From positions 1 to 51,339 of the forward strand of contig JAUCBJ010005944.1 of assembly GCA_032718475.1 (NCBI GenBank): a stretch of DNA of 51,339 bases, in the 5' to 3' direction. Every line of letters starts with the position of its first letter. The first letter of the stretch is position 1. The notes under the pieces were generated by a model. That model worked only from the letters and a program-made list of their open reading frames with translations, was not told the origin of the DNA and did not search any database. Origin of the DNA: Nemertoderma westbladi. Taxonomy: Eukaryota; Xenacoelomorpha; Nemertodermatida; Nemertodermatidae. The position numbers were made by a program, and so were the translations under genes. Of this stretch, positions 23,101 to 35,100 are shown in pieces.

Positions 23101-26100
23101 TCGCTCGACCTATTAGTAGTATTAGTATGTGCTCGCTCGACCTATTAGTAGTAGTAGTATGTGCTCGCTCGACCTATTAGTAGTAGTAGTATGTGCTCGC
23201 TCGACCTATTAGTAGTAGTAGTATGTGCTCGCTCGACCTATTAGTAGTAGTATGTGCTCGCTCGACCTATTAGTAGTATTAGTATGTGCTCGCTCGACCT
23301 ATTAGTAGTAGTAGTATGTACTCGCTCGACCTATTAGTAGTAGTATGTGCTCGCTCGACCTATTAGTAGTAGTAGTGTGTGCTCGCTCGACCTATTAGTA
23401 GTAGTAGTGTGTGCTCGCTCGACCTATTAGTCCTAGTAGTATGTGCTCGCTCAACCTATTAGTAGTAGTAGTCTGTGCTCGCTCGACCTATTAGTAGTAT
23501 TAGTATGTGCTCGCTCAACCTATTAGTAGTAGTAGTCTGTGCTCGCTCGACCTATTAGTAGTATTAGTATGTGGTCGCTCGACCTATTAGTAGTACTAGT
23601 AGTATTTATTGCGGAGAATACTGTTGATTTCATAATTGAAATACTGAAGCATCCAGTTGCTGATATAATTTTGTTGGTTCTTTCATGGAGTGATTTGATT
23701 GCATTCTGATGTCATTAGCTATTATACATAATATTGGTAGGCCTATTTTAACGGACAATGCAGTGGATATACTATACAATAAAAAGTATCTTGTGTCACA
23801 GGTGTTATTAAAAGAAGGCCATCGAATATTAGACAATACGGAAATGCAATGCGATTTAGAAGATAATTTTCGCGAATTAAATATGGACATCGAAGCTGGC
23901 GCACATAGCCATTCAAATATCCTGAGGAAGATGGGCAAAGAAATGGCTGCAGAGTAAGTTATTGAATACTTTCAGTTTCCTGGTATTTGTTGGGCGAGGA
24001 TGTTTGCAGTTTGAGATAACTATAAAAATATCCGTGCACATGACTAAATAACAATATTATATAACCGAAAAGACAAATAAAATTGTAGTTGAGCTGTTAG
24101 AACTCTTTATTCAGAGATGAAACTATAAAATTATCCAATACAGTAGAGAAAAGTTGTAAGTACATTCAATGGCCAAAGTGATAGCTGGCTTGCTGATGAG
24201 GCCTTATAGGCCAAAAGAAAGTGAACATTACTGGTTCGTGCCACTGTGATTTAATGACCTTCAAGCTTTACATTTTAGTTCTCTTTGGTAAGAGGTAACT
24301 GATGTAAATTCATATTTAAACTATAATTTAACTGATAGGGATGAAAAATACTAACTAAAATTAGAGGACATTTCCACAAAATAAACTTGCACCTGCAATA
24401 TTTTAATTGTTCTACTGTACTGTAAGTTATTAAAAATATAACAAAATGTGTAATATAAGAAATGATTTTTTTTAAAGAAATGACTTTTGATGATTCCAAA
24501 GCTGATTTGCGGTGTTACATAACTGCGGTGGAGTAGATCATATTTTATATGATGTGTCTCAAATTGTACCAGCCAAAATCTTGATAATAATGCTAAATAT
24601 TATTATGTAAACAAACTGGTAACATCTGAAAACTAGAAATAGTGCAGAGTTCAGTCAATATTGATATTGAGGTAATGTTTATCACAAAATTTCGGAAAAT
24701 GCTAATTGTACACAATGCTAATTGTACACAATGCTAATTGTAGGCAGATTTGCCTAGTAATCAATGCTTTTGCATATAAATGCTACCAAAGCCGAATTCA
24801 TGACTTTATGGTCAAGTGGCAGAAAATGTGAATTTTTTTTTACGAATGTTGGCATGTTTTATATCATTAGAATCGATTTTTGATGGTGTTTTCCAATCTG
24901 ACATCAGAATATATAGCTAGTTATGTGGTCAAAAGTTAGAAAATCGATTTTGTAGACCAAGGTAGGTATACAATAATTCTCCCCAAGGTATACTGAATAT
25001 TCAAGGTATTCAATTTTATATGTAAAATTTGTAGACCTTGGGCACTCACTGTATAGATTTCTAAGAAATTTGATTCCAAGGTACTCAAAATTAATAAAAA
25101 GAATCTGAGATTCCAAATAACATTTTCACAAAAATAAAAAATTGAATTAAAAAATGCCTATCCTATGTCCTATTCTATAACTAGAGTTCATTAGTTTACT
25201 AATAATCATTCACCATCGGAAGATAAAACAAAACTATCAGTATCAGTTAAAAACTGATGAAGTAGCCGAAAATCCTTGGAAAACTATTTGCTTAATGTTG
25301 GTGTAATGATATCTTCCTTTGTTTGAGGTTGGTGTTTGGCTTCCTTTGTTTGAGGTTGGTGTTTGGCTTTCTTTGTTTGAGGTTTCTGTTTGGCTTACTT
25401 TGTTTGAGGTTGCTGTTTGGCTTACTTTGTTTGAGGTTGCTGTTTGGCTTACTTTGTTTGAGGTTGGTGTTTGGCTTCCTTTGTTTGAGGTTGGTGTTTG
25501 GTTTCCTTTGTTTGAGGTTGGTGATTGGCTTCCCTTGTTTGAGGTTGGTGTTTGGCTTCCTTTGTTTGAGGTTGGTGTTTGGCTTCCTTTGTTTGAGGTT
25601 GGAGTTTGGCTTCCTTTGTTTGAGGTTGGTGTTTGGCTTCCTTTGTTTGAGGTTGGAGTTTGGCTTCCTTTGTTTGAGGTTGGTGTTTGGTTTCCTTTGT
25701 TTGAGGTTGGTGATTGGCTTCCCTTGTTTGAGGTTGGTGTTTGGCTTCCTTTGTTTGAGGTTGGTGTTTGGCTTCCTTTGTTTGAGGTTGGAGTTTGGCT
25801 TCCTTTGTTTGAGGTTGGTGTTTGGTTTCCTTTGTTTGAGGTTGGTGATTGGCTTCCCTTGTTTGAGGTTGGTGTTTGGCTTCCTTTGTTTGAGGTTGGT
25901 GTTTGGCTTCCTTTGTTTGAGGTTGGTGTTTGGCTTCCTTTGTTTGAGGTTGGAGTTTGGCTTCCTTTGTTTGAGGTTGGAGTTTGGCTTCCTTTGTTTG
26001 AGGTTGGTGTTTGTTTACCTTTGTTTGAGGTTGGTGTTTGGCTTCCTTTGTTTGAGGTCGGTGTTTGGTTTCCTTTGCTTGAGGTTGGTGATTGGCTTCC

Positions 26101-29100
26101 CTTGTTTGAGGTTGGTGTTTGGTTTCCTTTGTTTGAGGTTGGTGTTTGGCTTCCTTTGATTGAGGTTGGTGTTTGGCTTCCTATGTTTGAGGTTGGTGTT
26201 TGGCTTCCTTTGTTTGAAGTTGGTGTTTGGTTTCCTTTGTTTGAGGTTGGTGATTGGCTTCCCATGTTTGAGGTTGGTGTTTGGCTTCCTTTTTTGAAGT
26301 TGGTGTTTGGTTTCCTTTGTTTGAGGTTGGTGATTGGCTTCCCTTGTTTAAGGTTGGTGTTTGATTTCCTTTGTTTGAGCTTGGTGTTTGGCTTCCTTTG
26401 TTTGAGGTTGGTGTTTGGCTTCCTTTGTTTGAGGTTGGTGTTTGGTTTCCTTTGTTTGATGTTGGTTTTGGGCTTCCTTTGTTTGAAGTTGGTGTTTGGT
26501 TTCCTTTGTTTGAGGTTGGTGATTGGCTTCCCTTGTTTGAGGTTGGTGTTTGGCTTCCTTTGTTTAAGGTTGGTGTTTGATTTCCTTTGTTTGAGCTTGG
26601 TGTTTGGCTTCCTTTGTTTGAGGTTGGTGTTTGGCTTCCTTTGTTTGAGGTTGGTGTTTGGTTTCCTTTGTTTGAGGTTGGTGATTGGCTTCCCTTGTTT
26701 GAAGTTGGTGTTTGGCTTCCTTTGTTTGATGTTGGTTTTGGGCTTCCTTTGTTTGAGGTTGGTGTTTGGCTTCCTTTGTTTGAAGTTGGTGTTTGGTTTC
26801 CTTTGTTTGAGGTTGGTGATTGGCTTCCCTTGTTTGAGGTTGGTGTTTGGCTTCCTTTGTTTGAGGTTGGTGTTTGGCTTCCTTTGTTTGAGGTTGGTGT
26901 TTGGCTTCCTATGTTTGAGGTTGGTGTTTGGCTTCCTTTGTTTGAAGTTGGTGTTTGGTTTCCTTTGTTTGAGGTTGGTGTTTGGTTTCCTTTGTTTGAG
27001 GTTGGTGATTGGCTTCCCTTGTTTGAGGTTGGTGTTTGGCTTCCTTTGTTTGGGGATGGTTTTTGGCTTCCTTTGTTTGAGGTTGGTGTTTGGCTTCCTT
27101 TGTTTAAGGTTGGTGTTTGGCTTCCTTTGTTTGAGGTTGGTGTTTGACTTCCTTTGTTTGAGGTTGGATTTTGGCTTCCTTTGATTGAGGTTGGTGTTTG
27201 GCTTCCTTTGTTTGAGGTTGGTGTTTGGCTTCCTTTGTTTGAGATTGGTTTTTGGCTTCCTTTGTTTGAGGTTGGTTTTTGGGTTCCTTTGTTTGAGGTT
27301 GGTGTTTGGCTTTCTTTGTTTGAGGTTTCTGTTTGGCTTACTTTGTTTGAGGTTGGTGTTTGGCTTCCTTTGTTTGAGGTTGGTGTTTGGCTTCCTTTGT
27401 TTGAGGTTGGTGTTTAGCTTCCTTTGTTTGAGGTTGGTGTTTGGTTTCCTTTGTTTGAGGTTGGTGTTTGGCTTCCTTTGTTTGAGGTTGGTGTTTGGCT
27501 TTCTTTGTTTGAGGTTTCTGTTTGGCTTCTTTTGTTTGAGGTTAGCGTTTGGCTTCCTTTGTTTGAGGTTGGTGTTTGGCTTCCGTTGTTTGAGGTTGGT
27601 GTTTGACTTCCTTTGTTTGGCTTACTTTGTTTGAGGTTGGTTTTTGGCTTCCTTTGTTCAAGGTTGGTTTTTGGTTTCATTTGTTTGTGCTTGGCTTCCT
27701 TTGTTTCAGGTTGGTGTTTGGCTTCCTATGTTTGAGGTTGGTGTTTGGCTTCCTTTGTTTGAAGTTGGTGTTTGGTTTCCTTTGTTTGAGGTTGGAGTTT
27801 GGCTTCCTTTGTTTGAGGTTGGTGTTTGGCTTCCTTTGTTTAAGGTTGGTGTTTGATTTCCTTTGTTTGAGCTTGGTGTTTGGCTTCCTTTGTTTGAGGT
27901 TGGTGTTTGGCTTCCTTTGTTTGAGGTTGGTGTTGTTTGGCTTCCTTTGTTTGAGGTTGGTGTTTGGCTTCCTTTGTTTGAGGTTGGTGTTTGGCTTCCT
28001 TTGTTTGAGGTTGGTGTTTGGCTTCCTTTGTTTGAGGTTGGTGTTTGGTTTCCTTTGTTTGAGGTTTGTTTTTGGCTTCCTTTGTTTGAGGTAGGTGTTT
28101 GGCTTCCTTTGTTTGAGGTTTGTTTTTGGCTTCCTTTGTTTGAGGTTGGTGTTTGGCTTCCTTTGTTTGAGGTTGGTGTTTGGCTTCCTTTGTTTGAGGT
28201 TGGTGTTTGGCTTCCTTTGTTTGAGGTTAGTGTTTGCCTTCTTTGTTCGAGGTTGGTGTTTGGCTTCCATTGTTTGAGGTTGGTGTTTGGCTTCCTTTGT
28301 TTGAGGTTGGTGTTTGGCTTCCTTTGTTTGAGGTTGGTGTTTGGCTTCTTTTGTTTGACGTTGGTGTTTGGATCCTTTGTTTGAGGTTTGTTTTTGGCTT
28401 CCTTTGTTTGAGAGTGGTGTTTGGTTTCCTTTGTTTGAGGTTGGTGTTTGGCTTCCTTCGTTTGAGGTTGGTGTTTGGATCCTTTGTTTGGGGATGGTTT
28501 TTGGCTTCCTTTGTTTGAGGTTGGTGTTTGGCTTCCTTTGTTTAAGGTTGGTGTTTGGCTTCCTTTGTTTGAGGTTGGTGTTTGACTTCCTTTGTTGGAG
28601 GTTGGTTTTTGGCTTCCTTTGATTGGTTGGTGTTTGGCTTCTTTTGTTTGAGGTTAGCGTTTGGCTTCCTTTGTTTGAGGTTGGTGTTTGACTTCCTTTG
28701 TTTGAGGTTGGTTTTTGGCTTCCTTTGATTGAGGTTGGTGTTTGGCTTCTTTTGTTTGAGGTTAGCGTTTGGCTTCCTTTGTTTGAGGTTGGTGTTTGGC
28801 TTCCGTTGTTTGAGGTTGGTGTTTGACTTCCTTTGTTTGGCTTACTTTGTTTGAGGTTGGTTTTTGGCTTCCTTTGTTCAAGGTTGGTTTTTGGTTTCAT
28901 TTGTTTGTGCTTGGCTTCCTTTGTTTCAGGTTGGTGTTTGGCTTCCTTTGTTTGAGGATGGTTTTTGGCTTCCTTTGTTTGATGTTGGTGTTTGGCTTCC
29001 TTTGTTTGAGGTTGGTGTTTGGCTTCCTTTGTTTGAGGTTGGTGTTTGGCTTCCTTTGTTTGAGGTTGGTGTTTGGCTTCCTTTGTTTGAGGTTGGTGTT

Positions 29101-32100
29101 TGGCTTCCTTTGATTGAGGTTGGTGTTTGGCTTCCTTTGTTTGAGGTTGGTGTTTGGCTTCCTTTGTTTGAGGTTGGTGTTTGGCTTGCTTTGTTTGAGG
29201 TTGGCGTTTGGCTTACTTTGTTTGAGGTTGGTTTTTGGCTTCCTTTGTTCGAGGTTGGTTTTTGGCTTCCTTTGTTTGAGGGTGGTGTTTGGCTTCCTTG
29301 TTTGATGTTGGTGTTTCGCTTCCTTTGTTTGAGGTTGGTGTTTGGCTTCCTTTGTTTGAGGTTGGTGTTTGGCTTCCTTTGTTTGAGGTTGGTGTTTGGC
29401 TTCCTTTGTTTGAGTTTGGCGTTTGGCTTCCTTTGTTTGAGGTTGGTGTTTGGCTTCCTTTGTTTGAAGTTGGTGTTTGACTTCCCTTTCTTTCGTGGGT
29501 TCGTGGGTCGATGGGGTTGAAGAACTTGTCGCAGTAACCTACTCCACTTAGGCATTGACTGCAGAAACAACAACCATTGCGAATCTCGAATTGTTCGTGA
29601 TTCCATTGAATTTGCTTTAACTTCTGAGTTTGGGTGATCCTACGAAGGTTTGAGTGTTATAGCTGTAGTTTTTTCAATCCTAATTGGTGACGAATTAGCG
29701 CGGCTGTACGAGCCATTGCCTAATCTAAATTAAACTAATTAATATGCCGTTGATTTCGAACAAAAGAAAATAAACATGAGCTTTTACTTTTTGCGTGGAG
29801 TGTTTGAGAATGAAAAACCAAACTAACAACAATATAATGGCTACCAATTAAAGTCATCTCAAAATTGATGAAATGTTCACCAAAAAAAATAATTTTACAC
29901 CAAATTAAATAATGAGACCCCAAAAAAAAAATATTCAACACCAAATAAAATAAAGTCACCCCAAATAAAATTATTCAAACACCAAAACAAATTATTCATT
30001 ATAACAAAATAAATAAATGCTTCCCAAAACCAATTATTAGCACCGCACCAAAATAAATGACAAATCCCCCAACATAATTACAAATTTTCCCAAGACAAAT
30101 ACATTTTCGCCCAAAATAAATACATTTTCCCCCAAAACAAATACATTTTCCCCCAAAACAAATACATTTTCCCCCAAAAAAAATACATTTCCCCCAAAAC
30201 AAATAACTTTTCGCCCAAAATAAATACATTTTCCCCCAAAACAAATACATTTTCCCCCAAAACAAATACATTTTCCTCCAAAACAAATACATTTTCCCCC
30301 AAAAAAAAATACATTTCCCCCAAAACAAATAAATTTTCGCCCAAAACAAATACATTTTCCTCCAAAACAAATACATTATCCCCCAAAACAAATACATTTT
30401 CCCCCAAAACAAATACATTTTCCCCCAAAACAAATACATTTTCCCACAAAAAAAAATACATTTCCCCCAAAACAAATAAATTTTCGCCCAAAACAAATAC
30501 ATTTTCGCCCAAAATAAATACATTTTCCCCCGAAACAAATACATTATCCCCCCCAAAAAAAAATACATTTTCCCCCAAAACAAATACATTTTATCCCAAA
30601 ATAAATACATTTTCCCCCAAAATAAATACTACTGAAGCAATAAGCCTAGCATTTCCTGGAATTTAGATAAAAATTTCGAAGCAGGGGGGGGGGGGGGGGG
30701 GGGGGGGGAACTGGACGCAAAACCCGCCTTGGCGAATTAATATCCCGCCTCAATGTTAAATTCTCAATTTAGGGATAGGGAAAGGAGCAGATTACAGTGG
30801 CACGTTATTTTAACCAAAACAATAAACTAAGCAGAATAGAACAGTTTACAGTTTTATTTTTGAGAATAATCAGCTGTTATTTGCGTCCAATTTCCCCTGG
30901 AGAGGGATGAATTTTTATTGCGTCCAGTTTCCCCCCCTTATCTGAAAACTTCAGTACTGCCGTAATACTGAAACCTAATAACAGAATAAGTAATAGGCAA
31001 AAGGCAATAGTAGATAGGCAATAGGCCTAGCGGTACGAATAAATGGTACTGAAACTGAAGTAGGCCTATTACTGTAGGTACTGTATATCGGTACGAAACC
31101 TAATAACAGAATACGTTGTTCTGAAGGCAATTGGCCTATCGGTACGAATACTGTAACTGAAGCATAGCAACTGACCAAAGCGTAGTTAATATAAAATATT
31201 TGGTGCTAGAATAATTTTTTTAGGTTGACAAGTAATTGTTTTTAGGGGATGAATAATTGTTTTTGGGGGATGAATAATTGTTTTTTGGGGTAGAATAATA
31301 GTTTTTGGGGGATGAATAATTGTTTTTGGGGGATGAATAATTGTTTTTTGGGGAATCAATAATTGTTTTTGGGGGATTAATAATTATTTTTGGGGAATCA
31401 ATAATTGTTTTTGGGGCATGAATAATTGTTTTTGGGGATGAATAATTGTTTTTGGTGAGAAGGATATTCAAAATTGGGAGATGCGAATTGGTGCTACAAA
31501 AAAATATATTTGGTGCAAAATAATTTGTTTTTGTGTTAAATCATCTAATTTGGGGTGGCATTCAATTAGTGGCGCAATATAATTCTGATAATTCTGAGAT
31601 CATTTATGTTCTAGAATTGTCTGCACCAATCACTATCACGCGTTTTAATGAGCCCTTTTTCAGTCCTACATGATTGACAGCATCAACGTACGTTCATCTT
31701 CATGGTTCGGGATGCCTTGAATGATTATGGCTTTACGTACGAGCGCCCATTAAATTAAATATCCAAAGTATACACTCTCCAAGGTATACAATTTTATACA
31801 AAATATTGAGAAAACTATCAAAAATGGATACCGTCTGGAAATCAGATCTCTCCAGGCACCTGAAGACCATCACTAAATATCAGCTGGAGACAACACATGG
31901 CAAACGCCGAGCTTTATGGTACAATATGTGTGGTACAATATCTGTATCAACCACCCTCCGTGAACGCAGATTAAGATTCAGTGGGCACTGCTGGGGAAGT
32001 AAGACGAGGTCATACCAGATCTACTTTTCTGGCAACCAACTCATTCAGTGGTTTGGCGCAGGGCCTGTAATGTATTGGTAGGAGGGTCGAGCCCCGCCAA

Positions 32101-35100
32101 GGTACATTCGGCCTCTTATCCACTAGGGTCGATAAAATACGGTCTATTTGAATTACTGGGGGCAAAACTTGGGATGGGGGAAGGCCCTGGCCACCCTTAT
32201 CAATATAATATTATCGTCTAACCAAATAGGGGGGGTATCGTTTAACCAAATAGGGGGGGTATCGTTTAACCAAATAGGGGGGGGGGGGGGGGGGGGGCTT
32301 TCGACGCAATTAAAATTCATCCCTCTCCAGGGGAAATTCGACGCAAATAACAGCTGATTCCTCTCAAAAATAAAACTGTAACCTGTTCTATTGTGTTTAG
32401 TTTATTGTTTTGGTTAAAATAACGTGCCACTGTAACCTGTTTCTTTCCCTAAATTTGGAATTTAACATTGAGGCGGGGTATTATTTCGCCAAGATGGGAT
32501 TTGCGTCCAGTTCCCCCCCTTGTCTCCGTCTAACAAAATGTAATAAATTTAAAATTCAAACGGGCGGAGTGCAATTTTATTTGAAATGATTGGAGTGTCA
32601 TTGGCTCAAGCCAAGAATAAACTACAGTAGTATTTTATTAATTCAATGCTAACTACCGGCAATTATTTCTTAGAATGAAAATTTCGCGATCTTTAGAAGT
32701 CCCGGTTCAATCCTTTGATAAGGGAGATAGAACTCTATCAATAAACTCCAATGACGAAAAACAAGGTAATGGTGGAATCTCCGATACCAATACCATAGTA
32801 GGCGAGAGGGGAGCCGGGGAGATATCTGGTAAGATGTGGCAACAAACCTAGGGTTGACTTACACTTATAGTGGAGTGGCTTAGTGAGAAAAGTGTCACAA
32901 TATTGACAAGTACGAAAGGTTTGTCAGTAAATATGGGTACAGCATGGAAATTTAATTGAGATTAAATGGTACTGTTTAGAATTAGCACCATTACTATTTG
33001 TAATTGTACTGGATTACGCAATGAGGACGGCCACAAAGGGTGAAGATCTGGGATTCACACTTCAAGAACGCAGAAGTAGTAGATATCCGGCAACTACAGT
33101 CACAGACACCGACTTCGCGGATGACATTGCCCTGCTCTCTAATACGCTAGCAGATGCACAGCTTCTACTAAATAAAGTGGAGAGGGCTGCTAAGGAGGTT
33201 GGATTGCATATAAATGCTACCAAGACCGAATTCATGACTTTTAATGTTGATGGAAACTTGACAACCATTGATAATAATCAACTAAGGAAGGCTGACGACT
33301 TCCAGTACCTAGGATCATGGTTAGAGACTAGCAAAAAGGACATAGAAGTTAGGAAAGCAAAGGCTTGGGTAGCTCTATCAAAAATGGATACCATCTGGAA
33401 ATCAGATCTCTCCAGGCACCTGAAGACTAAGTTCTTTCGAGCCACAGTGGAACGTGTATTTTTATACGGGGGTGAGACATGGACACTGACTAAATCACTT
33501 GAACAACGAATTGATGGTTGTTACACAAGACTACTAAGGGCAGCCCTAAACATAAGCTGGAGACAACACATGACAAATGCCGAGCTTTAAGGTACAATAC
33601 CACCTGTATCAACCACCCTCCGTGAACGCAGATTAAGATTCCATGGGCACTGCTGGCGAAGTAAAGACGAGGTCATACCAGATCTACTTCTCTGGCAACC
33701 AACTCATGGAAAGCGTAGTCGTGGACGACCGGCCATAACATATATAGATCAACTTGAAAGGGATACTGAACTTGGGAGAAACGAAATTGCGATAACTATG
33801 GAGAATCGGGAAGCCTGGAAGGATCTCATTCCCACTGTCCGAGTTCGCTCGACTTAGTAGTAGTAGTTTAGTATGTATAAGGGCATAGTCCAGACAGTCG
33901 AATTATTTTAACGAGTTACGACATTGCTTTCTCAAAGTGCACAATCTTGTGCTTTGACGGCCTCATGGAGTGAATAAGCATGGTGGACGTGGATAATCTC
34001 GCGAAAGTCAAGTCATGGGGGATAGGATAGGTAGTTGTAGCGGTAGCGGCGCAATTTTGTTGATAAGCCGGCACAGCATTCTTCATGCACGCCGTATTAG
34101 CGCATTCCAATAATTGTGGATAGCATGATCGTGGCAAAATTATTTTTGTTAAGCCAGAATCTAAATGTGCAGTTTCAATGCATCAGACTAATTATAGTAG
34201 CAGTAGGAGTTTAACTAATTATTTATTCATATTGATAATAACTGCGTTTAATGTGGATCGCAGGGAGTACAGCTGCAGTAGGAAGGGAGAACAAGAAGGC
34301 AACAGTCGTTGTCGTGGAAACAGATGGCAAGAAATGTAGCGAGCCGAAAGGAGAATGTATTCCAGCAAAGATCGATAAAGGAGGTAAGTTAGAATATGAT
34401 GCCAAAAGTAGGAGGTAAAACTGAGGCGGAGGTAGACTCCAATTCAGATCTGACGAACATATCTAAACTTAGTATTTTAAACTTGAATTTTAGCACGTTT
34501 TCATCATTATAAACAAATCAGAGTACAATTTTTTTGAGATTCACCCTTATATTTTATTTCAATTTTAGATCAACGGGCAAAAATCGAGTGCTTCTTGGAA
34601 CGAATGACTAACATGAGTGCAGAATATAAGAACAGAGAAGTGAAACGGGTAGAGAAAGAGTTAGAGAAGAGGAGGGTAGAAATATCTGGTACGCTTAAAG
34701 CAGCTGTTAAAGAATTAGAATCAAAATTAGATGAGTATCACAATGTTGATGAGGAAAATGATAATTCAGAGGAAGAAGAAAAAGAGGCAACCAAATAGTC
34801 TAATGTGCCGTTAATTAATTAATTAATTCCGTACTCACTATGTAAAATATAATATTAGGTTTACTTATTACACTCTATAATATTCTGTTGATAAAATAAA
34901 TTTAATGACTTATTTTGCATCCGGGTCTGCTAACTGTTGCTAATCGACTAACATTTTAATGGCTTCAACCGAATTCTTGTCGTTCTCCTGCAGGAACTCG
35001 TCGAACATTGCGGCGTCGTCCTCGAGATATTGTTCCGCCTGTTCCAACTTGCGTTCCTCGGCGGAGGCTAACTCCTCCAGTTTCCGCATCTCATCTCGTT

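Noticed and set aside
15975-23605. CRISPR-like array
   Set aside because: The units are direct tandem copies with no unique spacers, and the context is eukaryotic.
23709-23801. Upstream extension of nested exon 3 (from the AG at 23710)
   Set aside because: It is open in frame but the acceptor there would not be in phase with exon 2. The acceptor at 23801 is in phase and has a better consensus.
25243-29606. Long ORFs on both strands in the 27-bp array (621 codons +, 407 codons -)
   Set aside because: A 27-bp unit without stops keeps frames open automatically. There is no domain outside the repeat and no convincing start, and both strands are equally open.
29999-30610. - strand ORFs of 203 and 166 codons in the 21-bp array
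   Set aside because: By-products of a stop-free unit whose length is divisible by three.
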